The notes beneath the pieces are model-generated. The model made no database searches. It had not been told where the DNA came from and saw nothing but the letters and a program-made list of their open reading frames with translations. Positions 57,401-64,000 of a stretch of DNA of 64,000 nucleotides are shown here, piece by piece (the first letter of the stretch is position 1; the number at the start of each line of letters is the position of its first letter). Source of the DNA: Scandinavium sp002470465 (GTDB taxonomy: Bacteria > Pseudomonadota > Gammaproteobacteria > Enterobacterales > Enterobacteriaceae). The DNA lies in assembly GCF_040750395.1 (NCBI RefSeq), contig NZ_JBFLVD010000018.1, positions 1-64,000 on the forward strand, written 5' to 3'. A program made the translations under genes and the position numbers.

Positions 57401-60400
57401 TACCGACGTCGGACAAACCGCCTCCATCAGCGCCAGCGATGGCCTGTACATGGCGGCGGCAAACGACATCAACATTACCGGGGCGAAGGTGAGCGCGGGT
57501 GGTGACCTCGCCATGGGCGCAGGCAATAACATCAACATTGCCGCCAACCAGATAACCGATAACAGCAGCCGGTCGGGCTTCCGGAGTCAAAAAGACACGG
57601 CTTCGTCATCCACCTCAAACCAGGGCAGCAGCATTACGGCGGGCGGTAACGCAGTGATGCAGGCGGGCAACGACCTGAACGTCACGGCGAGCGCCATCGA
57701 CGCAGGTAAAACCGCGCAGCTGGTGGCGGGTAATGACCTGAACCTGAACGCGGCGGGCAACGGACAGACCAGCCGCACGGGCGGCAGCGAAAGCCATCAG
57801 AGCAGCGCCGACAGAACCACCGTTTCAGCGGGCGACAACGTGACGCTGGTAGCCGGGCGGGACGTTACCAGCCAGGCGGCAGGCATCGCAGCGGAGGGGA
57901 ACGTTGGCATCCAGGCCGGACGTGATGTGAACCTGCTGGCGGAAGCCACCACCACGGGCAGCAGCAGCCACAGCAGCAAGAAAACCGTTATCGACGAATC
58001 CGTGCGCCAGCAGGGCACCGAAATCGCAAGCTCCGGCAACACCACGATTATCGCCGGACGCGACGTAAACAGCGAAGCCGCACAGGTGACCGCCAGCGGT
58101 GATATCGGCGTGGCGGCAGGCCGCGACGTGAACCTGACCACGGCGACGGAAAGCGACTATCACTACAAGGAAGAGACGAAGACCAAAAAAGGATTCCTCA
58201 AAAAAACCACTACGCACACTATCGACGAAGAGAGTGCGACGTATGAGAAAGGATCATCACTCAGCGGAAATAACGTCTCTGTCACTGCCGGAAATGATGT
58301 GACGGTGAAGGGATCCTCGATCATTGGTGACGGCGATGTTGCCCTGAAAGCGGGCCATGATGTCAATGTTGTGGCAGCGACAGACGAGCAGTCTTCGTAT
58401 CATCTGAAGGAGAAGAAAAAGAGTGGCCTGATGGGGAGCGGCGGTATTGGATTTACCATCGGAACTAACTCCACCCGCCACCAGGTCAACGAAGATGGCA
58501 CGACGCAAAGCCAGAGCGTCAGTACCGTCGGCTCCACGGGTGGCAATGTCAGTATTATTGCAGACAGTAAAGCGCATATCAGTGGTGCAGATGTTATCGC
58601 GGCCAAAAACCTGAACGTTGTTGCCGGGGAAATTGCCGTTGACCCAGGCAATGACCTGCTTCGCCGTAAAGAAACGTATGAGCAAAAGCAAAGTGGCCTG
58701 ACGCTGTCCGTTTCTTCCGCTATCACTGATGCGGCAATGGCGGCGAATAACGCCATCAGGCGTGGCAGCGAAGTGAGCGACGATCGTCTCAAGGCACTTT
58801 ATGGCGTAAAAGCCGCGCAGGATATGTGGGTTGCTGGCTCGGGTGCGGCTTCTGTGGCGGGTGGTGCTGCCGGAGGAGACATGAATGCCGTCCGCGTGGA
58901 ACTGAATGTCGGCTCCAGCAAAAGCACGTACACCTCTGAACTGAAGCAGAATGAAAGTCGTGGCAGTACCCTGACGGCAGGAGGCGACGTGAATATGGTC
59001 GCTACCGGGCAAAATGGGACCAGCGGCGATTTGCATATTACGGGCAGCGGCGTCACGGGGAATAACGTGACGCTGGTGGCACAGAATGACCTGTTGCTTG
59101 ATGCAGCCTCTGACAATCGTGAGCAAAAAAGCTCAAACAACAGCAGCGGATGGGCTGCGGGAGTGCATGTCTCGGTTGGCAAGGAAACCGGGATTGGCGT
59201 TCAGGCTAGCGGCTATCAGTCTAAAGGCGGCGATGACGGGAAAACGACTGAGTACGTAAATACCCGTGTTAACGCCCGTGATGAACTGAGCATGAGCAGC
59301 GGACGCGACACGGTCATTGCCGGTGCGCAGGCGCTGGGCGACAAAATTACGGCCGATGTAGGCCGCGACCTGCTGGTGAGCAGCCTTCAGGATACCGATG
59401 ACTACACCAGTTGGCAGAAGGACGTCAGTGGCGGAGCCAGCTTCACATTCGGCAGCATGTCGGGTTCCGCTTCACTCAGTATCAGCAACAGTAAAACCAA
59501 AAGTGAGTATGCGAGCGTCGGCGAGCAAAGCGGTCTGTTTGCAGGGGATAAAGGTTTTGATATCACCGTCGGCAAGCACACGCAGCTTGATGGTGCTGTT
59601 ATCGCCAGCACGGCGACGGCAGATAAAAACTCGCTGGATACGGGCACGCTCGGCTGGCGTGATATCAATAACAGTGCCGAATACAGCTCAGACACAAAAG
59701 CCATCATCGGCGGGTACGCTGGCGACAAGAACGGAAGCGGCGGTGGCGCGATCCCGATTATCGGCATCGGGGCGCATGATGATGCGTCGGGTACGACCCG
59801 TTCGGCGATTGCAGATGGCACGATCACTGTTCGTGATAAGGAAAATCAGCAGCAGGATGTGGCTGATCTGAGTCGCGACACGGATAACGCCAACGGCCAT
59901 ATCGATAAGATCTTCGACAAAGAAAAAGTTCAGGAGCAGCAGGAGCTGGCTGGCCTGTTCGGGCAAATGGCGAACCAGGCTGCGGGCGATCTCGGCGCTG
60001 CAATGGGCTGGGGTGAGTACAGCGCAGAGAAAGCTGCGATTCACGGCGTTATTGGCGCGCTTCAGGCAAGCCTTGGCGGCGGTAATGCCCTGGCAGGCGG
60101 CATGGCAGGCCTCAGCAGCGAAGCCTTCGGCAAAATGGTCATGGATTACCTGGGCAGCCACACCTCACTCGGCGAAAGTGAGAAGGGCGCAATTGTTCAG
60201 TGGGCCGCAGTGGTAAGTGGTGCCGCCGTCGGTGGAGTTATTGCCGGAACGAACGGGGCACAGTCGGGTGCTGCGGTCTCGGTGGATTCGGTGCGCAACA
60301 ACTTCCTGAAACATGGAGAGCCAGAGAAGTTCACCAAGCGGCTGGAAGAATGTAAAGGTGATGCAGACTGCGAGCAAAGTGTCAGAAAGGATATGGCGCA

Positions 60401-61097
60401 AACATCAGCGGATAATATTGCTGAGCTCAAAGGCTGTTGGGATTCCGGTGATCTGGCCTGTGTGGGGCAGATCCGCAGTGAAATTTCCCTGGACCCAGAC
60501 ACCTACACTCAGCTTCGTATACAGGATGTCATGGCTGGTCGAAGCTATGAAGATTCGGCGAAGTGGTATGCTGATATCGTTGATAATTGTGCCGGGAAAT
60601 GTGGTTGGCTTGAAGCTTCTCTGCTAAAAACTGGAGCAGATGGATTAGGGAATTTAGCTTATGGGGCTTTGGGTACGGGGAGTGTATCGAAACCGAATCA
60701 AACAGTTAAACCAACTGATTCAACTAATACCCAAGGGATATCTGAACCTGTATCCCCGAAAGGTTATAGTGTTGACCCTAATAAGTTTGATTACTTTTTT
60801 GGTAAAGTAACTTCGGGAAATGCCCATAATATCGAGAGGTCTGCTCAGAACTTGAAAGATCTCACAACGCTGGGTATAAGTAATGAACAATCACTGATTA
60901 ACGTTTTCAATAGAGCTGCGAGTGAAGGTGTTGTGGTTACTCAAAAAACTAATAATTTTGGAACAACTGTGACAAAAAGTATTACTGTTTCAGACAAAGG
61001 TGCTATTAATGTTAGTTTCTTCTATCCTGGAGGAGATCTAAGTGCTACACCTAAAATTACAACTTTAATTCCTAAGATCTCAGGGAAAGGAAAATGA
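51477..61097 (+). CDS. cdiA: CdiA, contact-dependent growth inhibition effector
   Basis: 3206 residues. Signal region to about 32; TPS domain with NPYGITCNGCGF; FHA-1 beta-helix repeats (about 300-1360); a distinct AT-richer segment (about 1361-1610) where other CdiA proteins have the receptor-binding domain; YP-type domain (to about 1870); FHA-2 with repeated AGRDV/AGNDV motifs; pretoxin region ending in VRNN (2939-2942), a variant of the usual VENN; variable C-terminus 2943-3206. The last 113 residues (from PKGYSVDPNKFDYFFG at 3094) are AT-rich and probably the toxin; I do not recognise its activity. GNAHNIERS (His3117) is a possible catalytic region. Confidence 0.93.
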   Translation: MNQPPVRLTYRLLSYLVSGLLATQPLLPAVAATLTPTGNTSTDKAANGVPVVNIATPNGAGISHNQFKDYNVGKEGLILNNATGKLNQTQLGGLISGNANLKTGKEAKGIINEVTGGNRSQLQGYTEVAGKAANVMVANPYGITCNGCGFINTPQATLTTGKPVFDASGNLQALDVKKGSITIEGQGLDASSSDALSIISRATEVNAAIHAKDLKVVAGANRVGTDGSVQAQQGEGNAPTVAVDTGALGGMYANRIHLVSSEKGVGVNLGDLNARQGDITLDANGKITVHNSLVSGALSAKGESLALTGDHKAGGTMSLSSQGDIALSNGSLNSDGDLVLNANGTISHANEKLTAGRDATLTAKNISQDAASQINAARDIAAKASDTLQTQGQMTAGQNLTISGNTLTQDGKLLAHNSAQLNVGTLNNSGSVQGASLSVGSSMLSNSGSLLSGGNLTVSTKDFTQSGSTGAKGKADITASGKLTNTGSLVSDDALVLKAQDVAQNGVLSGGKGLTVNAQTLASGKNSVTHSDAAMTLNTATATLDGETSAGGDLQLQGDRLTTAASAQLQSGNNLSLSAREATLSGTHAAQKAMTVNAREKLTHSGKSSAASLSLNAPELTNSGVLVASTLNTQSQTLTNSGLMQGDSALLIGTQKLDNQQNGTLYSAANLTLEIPDIRNSGLITSDKGLTLSTGSLSNPGKIIADTLNVKATMLNGDGLLQGTGALMLAGDTLSQGSNGRWLTAGDLSLNGKTLNTAGTTQGQNLTAQADSWTNNGSVLATSNLNATLGASLLNNGDLMSQGDFGLNAPLLTNHGSILSLGEMSLAGTTFTSDGALQGNTLSLRQSSIDNKGSVIGLNGLALNSTGALNNSGDLLSQKSLTLNAGDVTNSGRLQGQNIILDGSSLKNSGAIQSALDLALTLSGDVIAATGSKITALGDARLTGKALSNQGLISAKTLEVKGDSLSNGGEISGVNGLSVTLSGNLQQQGKMLTGGLLNVNAKDISNSGQLQGADTQISASSLTNSGRVQGDSGLRLTLLNALTNQASGVLLSQNALSLTAPVLTNDGTIQGNGKTTLSAATQARNGGKILSGGDLTFTTPDYSGSGWLQATNLVLNMAKLAGNGTVIAANQAMLTGNSLTNGGTFQAAQLNVNAQTITNTGTLLGNQGLTLKGNSLNNAGGKVFSGGDMLAEMVSLSGAGQLVALGNLTLKLTNGFTTQGVIAANKQLSISSQGDITNGATLQGNGITLNAAGKLTNNGQLTAGSGTTALSGSQIAMNASGSLQAGGDVSLTSRGNITLGGFTGTAGSLALTAAGSIVNTALLYAGNNLSLFANSIQNLRGDMLAGNNLVMQKDAQGATNSEIINRSGTIETIQGDITINTSHLLNERDGLEVTETHTDGSTAIEGIGDEVIYVDISELEEGSYGLNKYRDYYERCTGGANGNDHCDTREWDQYYYAMTETSANQRFIQDQHRIDVTSRGGVSRISAGHDLVVNAGRLDNLASLLMAGRNVALSGDLLNNQSWQAGTETVYWQYKYVPYTTWTEKRPDYADPLLDLAGPMPWTDGYSSAEAPTSSSIKFIFQGRETETALGDIYRSVIQAGGTVKATFTSDISNTNTTANAGPVSNTIVAPNLNTPSAQNIGGGASQQALADAGTQAITGPDWKDTTASQAIGGGTGLASGGMDGNYPLPSGNNGYFVPSTDPDSPYLITVNPKLDGLGQLDPSLFGDLYKLLGMSPGAAPRETGSQYTNVSQFLGSSYMLGRLSLNPDKDYRFLGDAAFDTRYVSNYVLNQTGTRYINGLGSDLDQMRYLMDNAADAQSSLGLKFGVALTADQVAALDHSILWYETATINGQTVMVPKVYLSPKDVTVQSGSVIGGNNVQLAGGNVTNSGSSLLAQNGLTIDSSNSLNNLNAGLIKAGGGLDLSALGDINNIGSSISGKTVQLESVGGSINNITQTQQWSVGDDSRRGSVHISGTDVGQTASISASDGLYMAAANDINITGAKVSAGGDLAMGAGNNINIAANQITDNSSRSGFRSQKDTASSSTSNQGSSITAGGNAVMQAGNDLNVTASAIDAGKTAQLVAGNDLNLNAAGNGQTSRTGGSESHQSSADRTTVSAGDNVTLVAGRDVTSQAAGIAAEGNVGIQAGRDVNLLAEATTTGSSSHSSKKTVIDESVRQQGTEIASSGNTTIIAGRDVNSEAAQVTASGDIGVAAGRDVNLTTATESDYHYKEETKTKKGFLKKTTTHTIDEESATYEKGSSLSGNNVSVTAGNDVTVKGSSIIGDGDVALKAGHDVNVVAATDEQSSYHLKEKKKSGLMGSGGIGFTIGTNSTRHQVNEDGTTQSQSVSTVGSTGGNVSIIADSKAHISGADVIAAKNLNVVAGEIAVDPGNDLLRRKETYEQKQSGLTLSVSSAITDAAMAANNAIRRGSEVSDDRLKALYGVKAAQDMWVAGSGAASVAGGAAGGDMNAVRVELNVGSSKSTYTSELKQNESRGSTLTAGGDVNMVATGQNGTSGDLHITGSGVTGNNVTLVAQNDLLLDAASDNREQKSSNNSSGWAAGVHVSVGKETGIGVQASGYQSKGGDDGKTTEYVNTRVNARDELSMSSGRDTVIAGAQALGDKITADVGRDLLVSSLQDTDDYTSWQKDVSGGASFTFGSMSGSASLSISNSKTKSEYASVGEQSGLFAGDKGFDITVGKHTQLDGAVIASTATADKNSLDTGTLGWRDINNSAEYSSDTKAIIGGYAGDKNGSGGGAIPIIGIGAHDDASGTTRSAIADGTITVRDKENQQQDVADLSRDTDNANGHIDKIFDKEKVQEQQELAGLFGQMANQAAGDLGAAMGWGEYSAEKAAIHGVIGALQASLGGGNALAGGMAGLSSEAFGKMVMDYLGSHTSLGESEKGAIVQWAAVVSGAAVGGVIAGTNGAQSGAAVSVDSVRNNFLKHGEPEKFTKRLEECKGDADCEQSVRKDMAQTSADNIAELKGCWDSGDLACVGQIRSEISLDPDTYTQLRIQDVMAGRSYEDSAKWYADIVDNCAGKCGWLEASLLKTGADGLGNLAYGALGTGSVSKPNQTVKPTDSTNTQGISEPVSPKGYSVDPNKFDYFFGKVTSGNAHNIERSAQNLKDLTTLGISNEQSLINVFNRAASEGVVVTQKTNNFGTTVTKSITVSDKGAINVSFFYPGGDLSATPKITTLIPKISGKGK

Positions 61098-61546
61098 TTA
61101 CAGTAGAATCAGTACCATTTGATGTTTTCATGAAAAGCAATGTTCCTGTTCTTTTCCATGATAAAGATTATGCAAGGCAATACTATTATATATTATTTAA
61201 CAATGCTGAGGTTGGGAGGTTCTCTGCTCAAAGCGAAATCTCACCCATTGTAGAGTACTTGGAGGATGCTATCGCAATAGGTTGTGATCAATTCGTTATT
61301 TTTATCAATTGCAATGACTTTTCTTTATTGTCAGTAATGAATCTGCCAAGTTTTTTCTACTATTTTAAATTGTCAGGAGGCTATTTTTTTGTAATTTGTG
61401 AAGTTGATATCATCATGATCGAGCCTCCTAATTTTACCGAAGCTAAAACTTTTAACTTTGTAAGTTATATTGATCATGTAGATATTTGTGGTAAAAACAT
61501 TACAGTATCTTTTCTTGATGGTTCGAAGGGTGTATTTATTATATGA
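61094..61546 (+). CDS. Candidate CDI immunity protein CdiI
   Basis: 150 residues, no recognised family. It is acidic and aromatic-rich with no signal peptide, so cytoplasmic. Its ATG overlaps the cdiA stop by 4 bases (ATGA) with AAAGG upstream, the normal position and coupling for cdiI. AT-rich like the cdiA 3' end, which implies that toxin and immunity came in together. Function assigned by position only. Confidence 0.78.
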   Translation: MITVESVPFDVFMKSNVPVLFHDKDYARQYYYILFNNAEVGRFSAQSEISPIVEYLEDAIAIGCDQFVIFINCNDFSLLSVMNLPSFFYYFKLSGGYFFVICEVDIIMIEPPNFTEAKTFNFVSYIDHVDICGKNITVSFLDGSKGVFII

Positions 61547-61566
61547 AGTATTGCTAGCGTGGAGTA

Positions 61567-61656
61567 ATGTTGGAGAATAATAATGATCCGGACCAACCAC
61601 CTAGGAAAATGGAAACCTTTTCCCGAAAGATTTTAAAATTGACACATCTTGGATAA
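61567..61656 (+). pseudogene. Remnant of a displaced CdiA/Rhs-type toxin C-terminus
   Basis: 29-codon open frame beginning MLENNNDPDQPPRKMETFSR, ending TAA inside the start region of the next gene. The LENN start resembles the VENN boundary of CdiA-CT modules, and the 8-base overlap with the following immunity-like gene is what a toxin/immunity pair would show. Too short to be active. Alternative: chance frame. Confidence 0.4.
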
Positions 61657-61897
61657 AAAAATTAACGAATGTAACTGGGAAGTGATTGATGGTTTTTCAT
61701 CACCTTACGAATATAATCGATTTGTTATATGGATTGATGATCAAGTAAAAAATGGGACGGTAGCTCAGATTCCTGTTATGGAAAGCTATGCGGGGTCGGC
61801 TTTTGAAGAAAAGTGGTTCAAATGCTTGAGTTCATCTGATATATGGAGGCTGGTCGCACCTCAAGCTCCATTTCTGGGCTATTGGGGACCGATATAG
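61649..61897 (+). CDS. Orphan immunity-like protein
   Basis: 82 residues from a TTG start: CNWEVIDGFSSPYEYNRFV, then WIDDQV, EEKWFKC and WRLVAPQAPFLGYWGPI. The W-R-L-V-x-P-x-x-P-F-x-G ending resembles small immunity proteins of polymorphic toxin loci as I remember them. Downstream of the presumed cdiI, it would be the immunity gene left from an earlier toxin cassette. AT-rich. No clear ribosome site. Confidence 0.55.
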   Translation: MDKKINECNWEVIDGFSSPYEYNRFVIWIDDQVKNGTVAQIPVMESYAGSAFEEKWFKCLSSSDIWRLVAPQAPFLGYWGPI

Positions 61898-61949
61898 AGG
61901 GTAATTATCAGATAGACCCGCCTTTCACTAAGGCGGGATATTATGGGGT

Positions 61950-62396
61950 TTATATCTTTTCAAGAGCTAACTTAGCCGCCACACCTTGCAGAAACAACAT
62001 CACCTGCTGCTGTTCTTTTTCAGGTAAATGTGTGGTGCTGTTAAGCACTTTCATTAATGGCGTCGCAGTTGGGAGAGCAGTAATAACCAGGCAACCCGGC
62101 ATTACCCGAACATCTAATTTTGTGCCTGTGGTAAACCCGGCTTCCTCCATCCAGGTGCCGTTCAGGCGCAGGCTGGCGCTTCGGGTGTAGCGTTTAGTTC
62201 GGTTAGTTTTGCGGTCGTAATGACGAACGCTGACGTAGCTGACCGTCATATTCCTTAATACCTTGGGCTCTGCTTTTCTGGGCAAGCTGCGATTGTTATT
62301 TTTGCGTACTGGTTCGTGTTTTTCTGTATTACCTGCCAAAAATTTCGAATGTGTTTTGGCAATAGTGATTACTGGTTTAGAATTGGTGTCAGCCAT
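61950..62396 (-). CDS. SymE-like toxin, copy 2
   Basis: 148 residues. A long Lys/Arg/Asn-rich N-terminal extension (about 1-60) precedes the SymE core SLRLNGTWMEEAGFTTGTKL and VRVMPGCLVIT, then a Gln-rich C-terminus. Longer than copy 1 at 36796 because of the extension. ATG 62396 has GGAG at 8 bases; a TTG at 62402 is less likely. SymE-like genes often lie near Rhs and CDI loci. The leader holds a 14-bp hairpin. Confidence 0.75.
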   Translation of the reverse strand: MADTNSKPVITIAKTHSKFLAGNTEKHEPVRKNNNRSLPRKAEPKVLRNMTVSYVSVRHYDRKTNRTKRYTRSASLRLNGTWMEEAGFTTGTKLDVRVMPGCLVITALPTATPLMKVLNSTTHLPEKEQQQVMLFLQGVAAKLALEKI

Positions 62397-62426
62397 ATTC
62401 AACTCTCCGTTAGTTGTCTGTGGTCA

Positions 62427-62461
62427 GCGACATGAAAGTGCTGGTAACACTTTCATGTCGC
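62427..62461 (-). other. Perfect 14-bp hairpin in the symE copy 2 leader
   Basis: GCGACATGAAAGTG / CACTTTCATGTCGC with a 7-base loop, starting 31 bases upstream of the ATG. Position and size match the leader hairpin of symE copy 1 although the stem sequence differs. Candidate SymR-like antisense/leader RNA. Confidence 0.6.
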
Positions 62462-62824
62462 GCTTATTAATGATTGATATTCAGCCTTTAAATGCTTCTC
62501 TTTTATTACATGTATTAGATTTATTTGTGCCTATTATACCTTGCTGAATAAAAATACAGTACTGGCTTAATGAGCAAAGTTAATATCTGCGAGGCGGCTT
62601 CAGGAAATATTACTGATTAATGTAACGTTGCATTCTTAGTTGTTTCTGTAAATAAATGCCTAGGTGTTAAAAGACAGCATTGGGCAACCGTTGACCTGAC
62701 GGAACATAACCCGTCAGACGGTGAACAGACGTACATGCCCCGTTTATCGTATGAAAAGTGAGCATGACAGCTGTAGTAATGGTGAGTATGATTAAATCCT
62801 ACTTACTGGAGAAATGGATTACCA
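62462..62824. other. Gene-free stretch before the ParDE pair
   Basis: AT-rich at the left. It contains one inverted repeat CTGACGG-N8-CCGTCAG at 62696-62717, about 110 bases before parD, which may be an autoregulatory operator or a terminator-like stem. No gene seen. Confidence 0.4.
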
Positions 62825-63103
62825 ATGAGAACAACACAGCAGATGAGCATCACGCTGCCAAATGAAATGGCGGCGCAGGTGAAAGCTCGGGTTGCCAGCG
62901 GTGAATACGCCTCGGAAAGTGAAGTCATCCGTGAAGGGCTTCGCGCGCTAATGGCACGAGATAACGCAGTGGAAAAATGGCTGAATGAACAGGTCGTTCC
63001 CGCATGGGAAGCCCTGCAAAGCGGCGAAACAAAAGGCCTCAGTGGTGACGACATCAGGAGCAGACTTAAAGCCGAGCATAAGAGGGCTACCGGAGAGGAA
63101 TAA
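62825..63103 (+). CDS. ParD-type ribbon-helix-helix antitoxin
   Basis: 92 residues. N-terminal RHH (QQMSITLPNEMAAQVKARV, SEVIREGLRAL) for DNA binding and dimerisation, then a C-terminal tail that should wrap the toxin. Belongs to the ParD/CC2985 antitoxin family. Its stop overlaps the toxin ATG by one base (TAATG). Confidence 0.88.
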   Translation: MRTTQQMSITLPNEMAAQVKARVASGEYASESEVIREGLRALMARDNAVEKWLNEQVVPAWEALQSGETKGLSGDDIRSRLKAEHKRATGEE

Positions 63104-63417
63104 TGGATTACAGGGTGGTGTTCGCACCAGAGGCTGAAGAACAACTTGCTGAGTTGTACAGATATATAGCGAAAGAAGCCACACCCGATACTGCGCTGAG
63201 ATATACAGAAAACGTTATTAGTTACTGTGAATCACTGGAGCGGTTCCCCCACAGGGGGAACAGGCGCGATGATATCCTGCAGGGACTCAGAGTCACGAAC
63301 TACCGTAAAAAAACGGTCATAGCTTTCATCATCGATGATGAAAGAGTCACAGTGGCAGGTATATGGCACGGAGGGCAGAACTACGAGAACAACATGTCTT
63401 CTGATGAACCGAACTAA
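63103..63417 (+). CDS. ParE/RelE-superfamily toxin
   Basis: 104 residues: VVFAPEAEEQLAELYRYIA, then TALRYTENVISYCESLERFP and GIWHGGQNYE at the C-terminus, the ParE layout. ParE toxins usually poison DNA gyrase; the family also contains mRNA interferases, so the target is inferred. Translationally coupled to the antitoxin. Located between the CDI region and selA. Confidence 0.87.
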   Translation: MDYRVVFAPEAEEQLAELYRYIAKEATPDTALRYTENVISYCESLERFPHRGNRRDDILQGLRVTNYRKKTVIAFIIDDERVTVAGIWHGGQNYENNMSSDEPN

Positions 63418-63608
63418 AGCACAGATGCTGGCTGAAAGGCCAGCCTGTGGCGCACAGCCAGGCTTCACCCAGCCCCCGCATTAAGCTGCCTGATATTTCC
63501 CTTTTCACCAAAACCCCGCGCCAGCGCATTGAGAGGCGCAGCATTCATCAATATGATTAAGCCAAAAGCTCCTCTCCCGTCGGGAGGCGGCAGACAACAG
63601 GCTTACTC

Positions 63609-64000
63609 ATGAACACTGAAAACCCTTCGCTATTCAGTCAGATCCCGGCCACCGATCGCCTGCTGCGCGATCCTGCTTTTACCGTGCTGGTCGAACAGGC
63701 CGGGCACAGCCAGGTCGTGGCCGTGCTGCGTCAGATGCAGGACGAGGCCCGCGCGGCGATTCGCGAGAATGGTACGCTGCCGGACTGGTGTCAGAACTGG
63801 CCGCAGGCCGCCGCCTTGCGGCTGGCCGCTGATGCACAAACCCCGCTGCGTCCGGTGTTTAACCTCACGGGCACCGTTTTGCACACCAATCTCGGGCGTG
63901 CGCTTCAGGCTGAGGCCGCCGTCGAGGCCGTCGCCCAGGTGATGCGTTCTCCGGTGACGCTGGAATATTCGCTGGATGGCGCAGGGCGCGGGCATCGCGA
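63609..64000 (+). CDS. selA: L-seryl-tRNA(Sec) selenium transferase SelA (partial, 5' end)
   Basis: First 130 residues of the PLP enzyme that converts seryl-tRNA(Sec) to selenocysteyl-tRNA(Sec). The segment RPVFNLTGTVLHTNLGRALQ and then AVEAVAQVMRSPVTLEY are typical of SelA. The gene runs off the right edge. Its substrate tRNA, selC, is at 39062. The ribosome site before ATG 63609 is weak. Confidence 0.95.
   Translation, partial: MNTENPSLFSQIPATDRLLRDPAFTVLVEQAGHSQVVAVLRQMQDEARAAIRENGTLPDWCQNWPQAAALRLAADAQTPLRPVFNLTGTVLHTNLGRALQAEAAVEAVAQVMRSPVTLEYSLDGAGRGHR

Noticed and set aside
60774..61097. CdiA C-terminus as the E3-type 16S rRNA nuclease known from Enterobacter cloacae
   Set aside because: I could not see the corresponding motif pattern, and the partner protein does not resemble the immunity protein I would expect; identity left open.

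Overview
The window is chromosomal DNA of an enterobacterium, most like Enterobacter or a close relative such as Lelliottia. The evidence is near-identical products and E. coli-type neighbourhoods for gmk-rpoZ-spoT-trmH-recG, glpFK, tpiA, xanP-yicH-nepI, lldPRD, mtlADR and selA/selC, combined with GC-rich coding DNA and GC-rich palindromic intergenic repeats. No rRNA, IS element, CRISPR array or prophage structural gene was seen. The only tRNA is selC. Comparisons with E. coli gene order below are from memory, not from a search.

Layout. (1) 1-8.7 kb: partial gene, yicG, ligB, then the stringent-response operon gmk-rpoZ-spoT-trmH-recG. (2) 8.7-15.8 kb: glpX, fpr, yiiR, yiiQ, tpiA, an SLC13-type permease, cdh and sbp, a block that in E. 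coli lies at the glpFKX locus far from recG. (3) 15.8-20.3 kb: a stand-alone wza-wzb-wzc exopolysaccharide export operon behind a tandem repeat carrying two RcsAB-like boxes. (4) 20.4-23.4 kb: zapB, glpF, glpK. (5) 23.7-36.2 kb: xanP, yicH, nepI, yicS, yicL, a GNAT/TetR/MFS cluster, a DUF1348 protein, a serine hydrolase, nlpA and an orphan HycA-like gene. (6) 36.2-39.2 kb: a small AT-rich island beside the selenocysteine tRNA gene, with a lipoprotein, a SymE-like toxin, a divergent ribbon-helix-helix protein and a SIR2-family defence-type gene broken by one in-frame stop. (7) 39.6-49.4 kb: the lactate (lldPRD) and mannitol (mtlADR) operons, yibL, yibT and yibF. (8) 49.8-61.9 kb: a contact-dependent inhibition locus, cdiB, a 3206-residue cdiA, a candidate cdiI and a downstream displaced toxin/immunity remnant. 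(9) 61.9-64 kb: a second SymE-like gene, a ParDE-type toxin-antitoxin pair and the start of selA.

How the genes work together. Glycerol enters through GlpF and is phosphorylated by GlpK; GlpX and TpiA serve gluconeogenesis and glycolysis downstream. LldP/LldD and MtlA/MtlD feed lactate and mannitol into the same central pathways. SpoT, RpoZ and Gmk link guanine nucleotides to the stringent response. selC and selA belong to selenocysteine insertion. CdiB exports CdiA, whose variable C-terminus is presumably the toxin and the overlapping downstream gene its immunity protein.

Most notable: the unrecognised CdiA C-terminal toxin with its candidate immunity gene and displaced cassette; two symE genes whose leaders carry same-position hairpins with different sequences; the nonsense-interrupted SIR2 gene next to selC; a paired TGGTA-NN-TACCA operator between symE and the ribbon-helix-helix gene; and a gene order that two nested inversions around the origin would explain.
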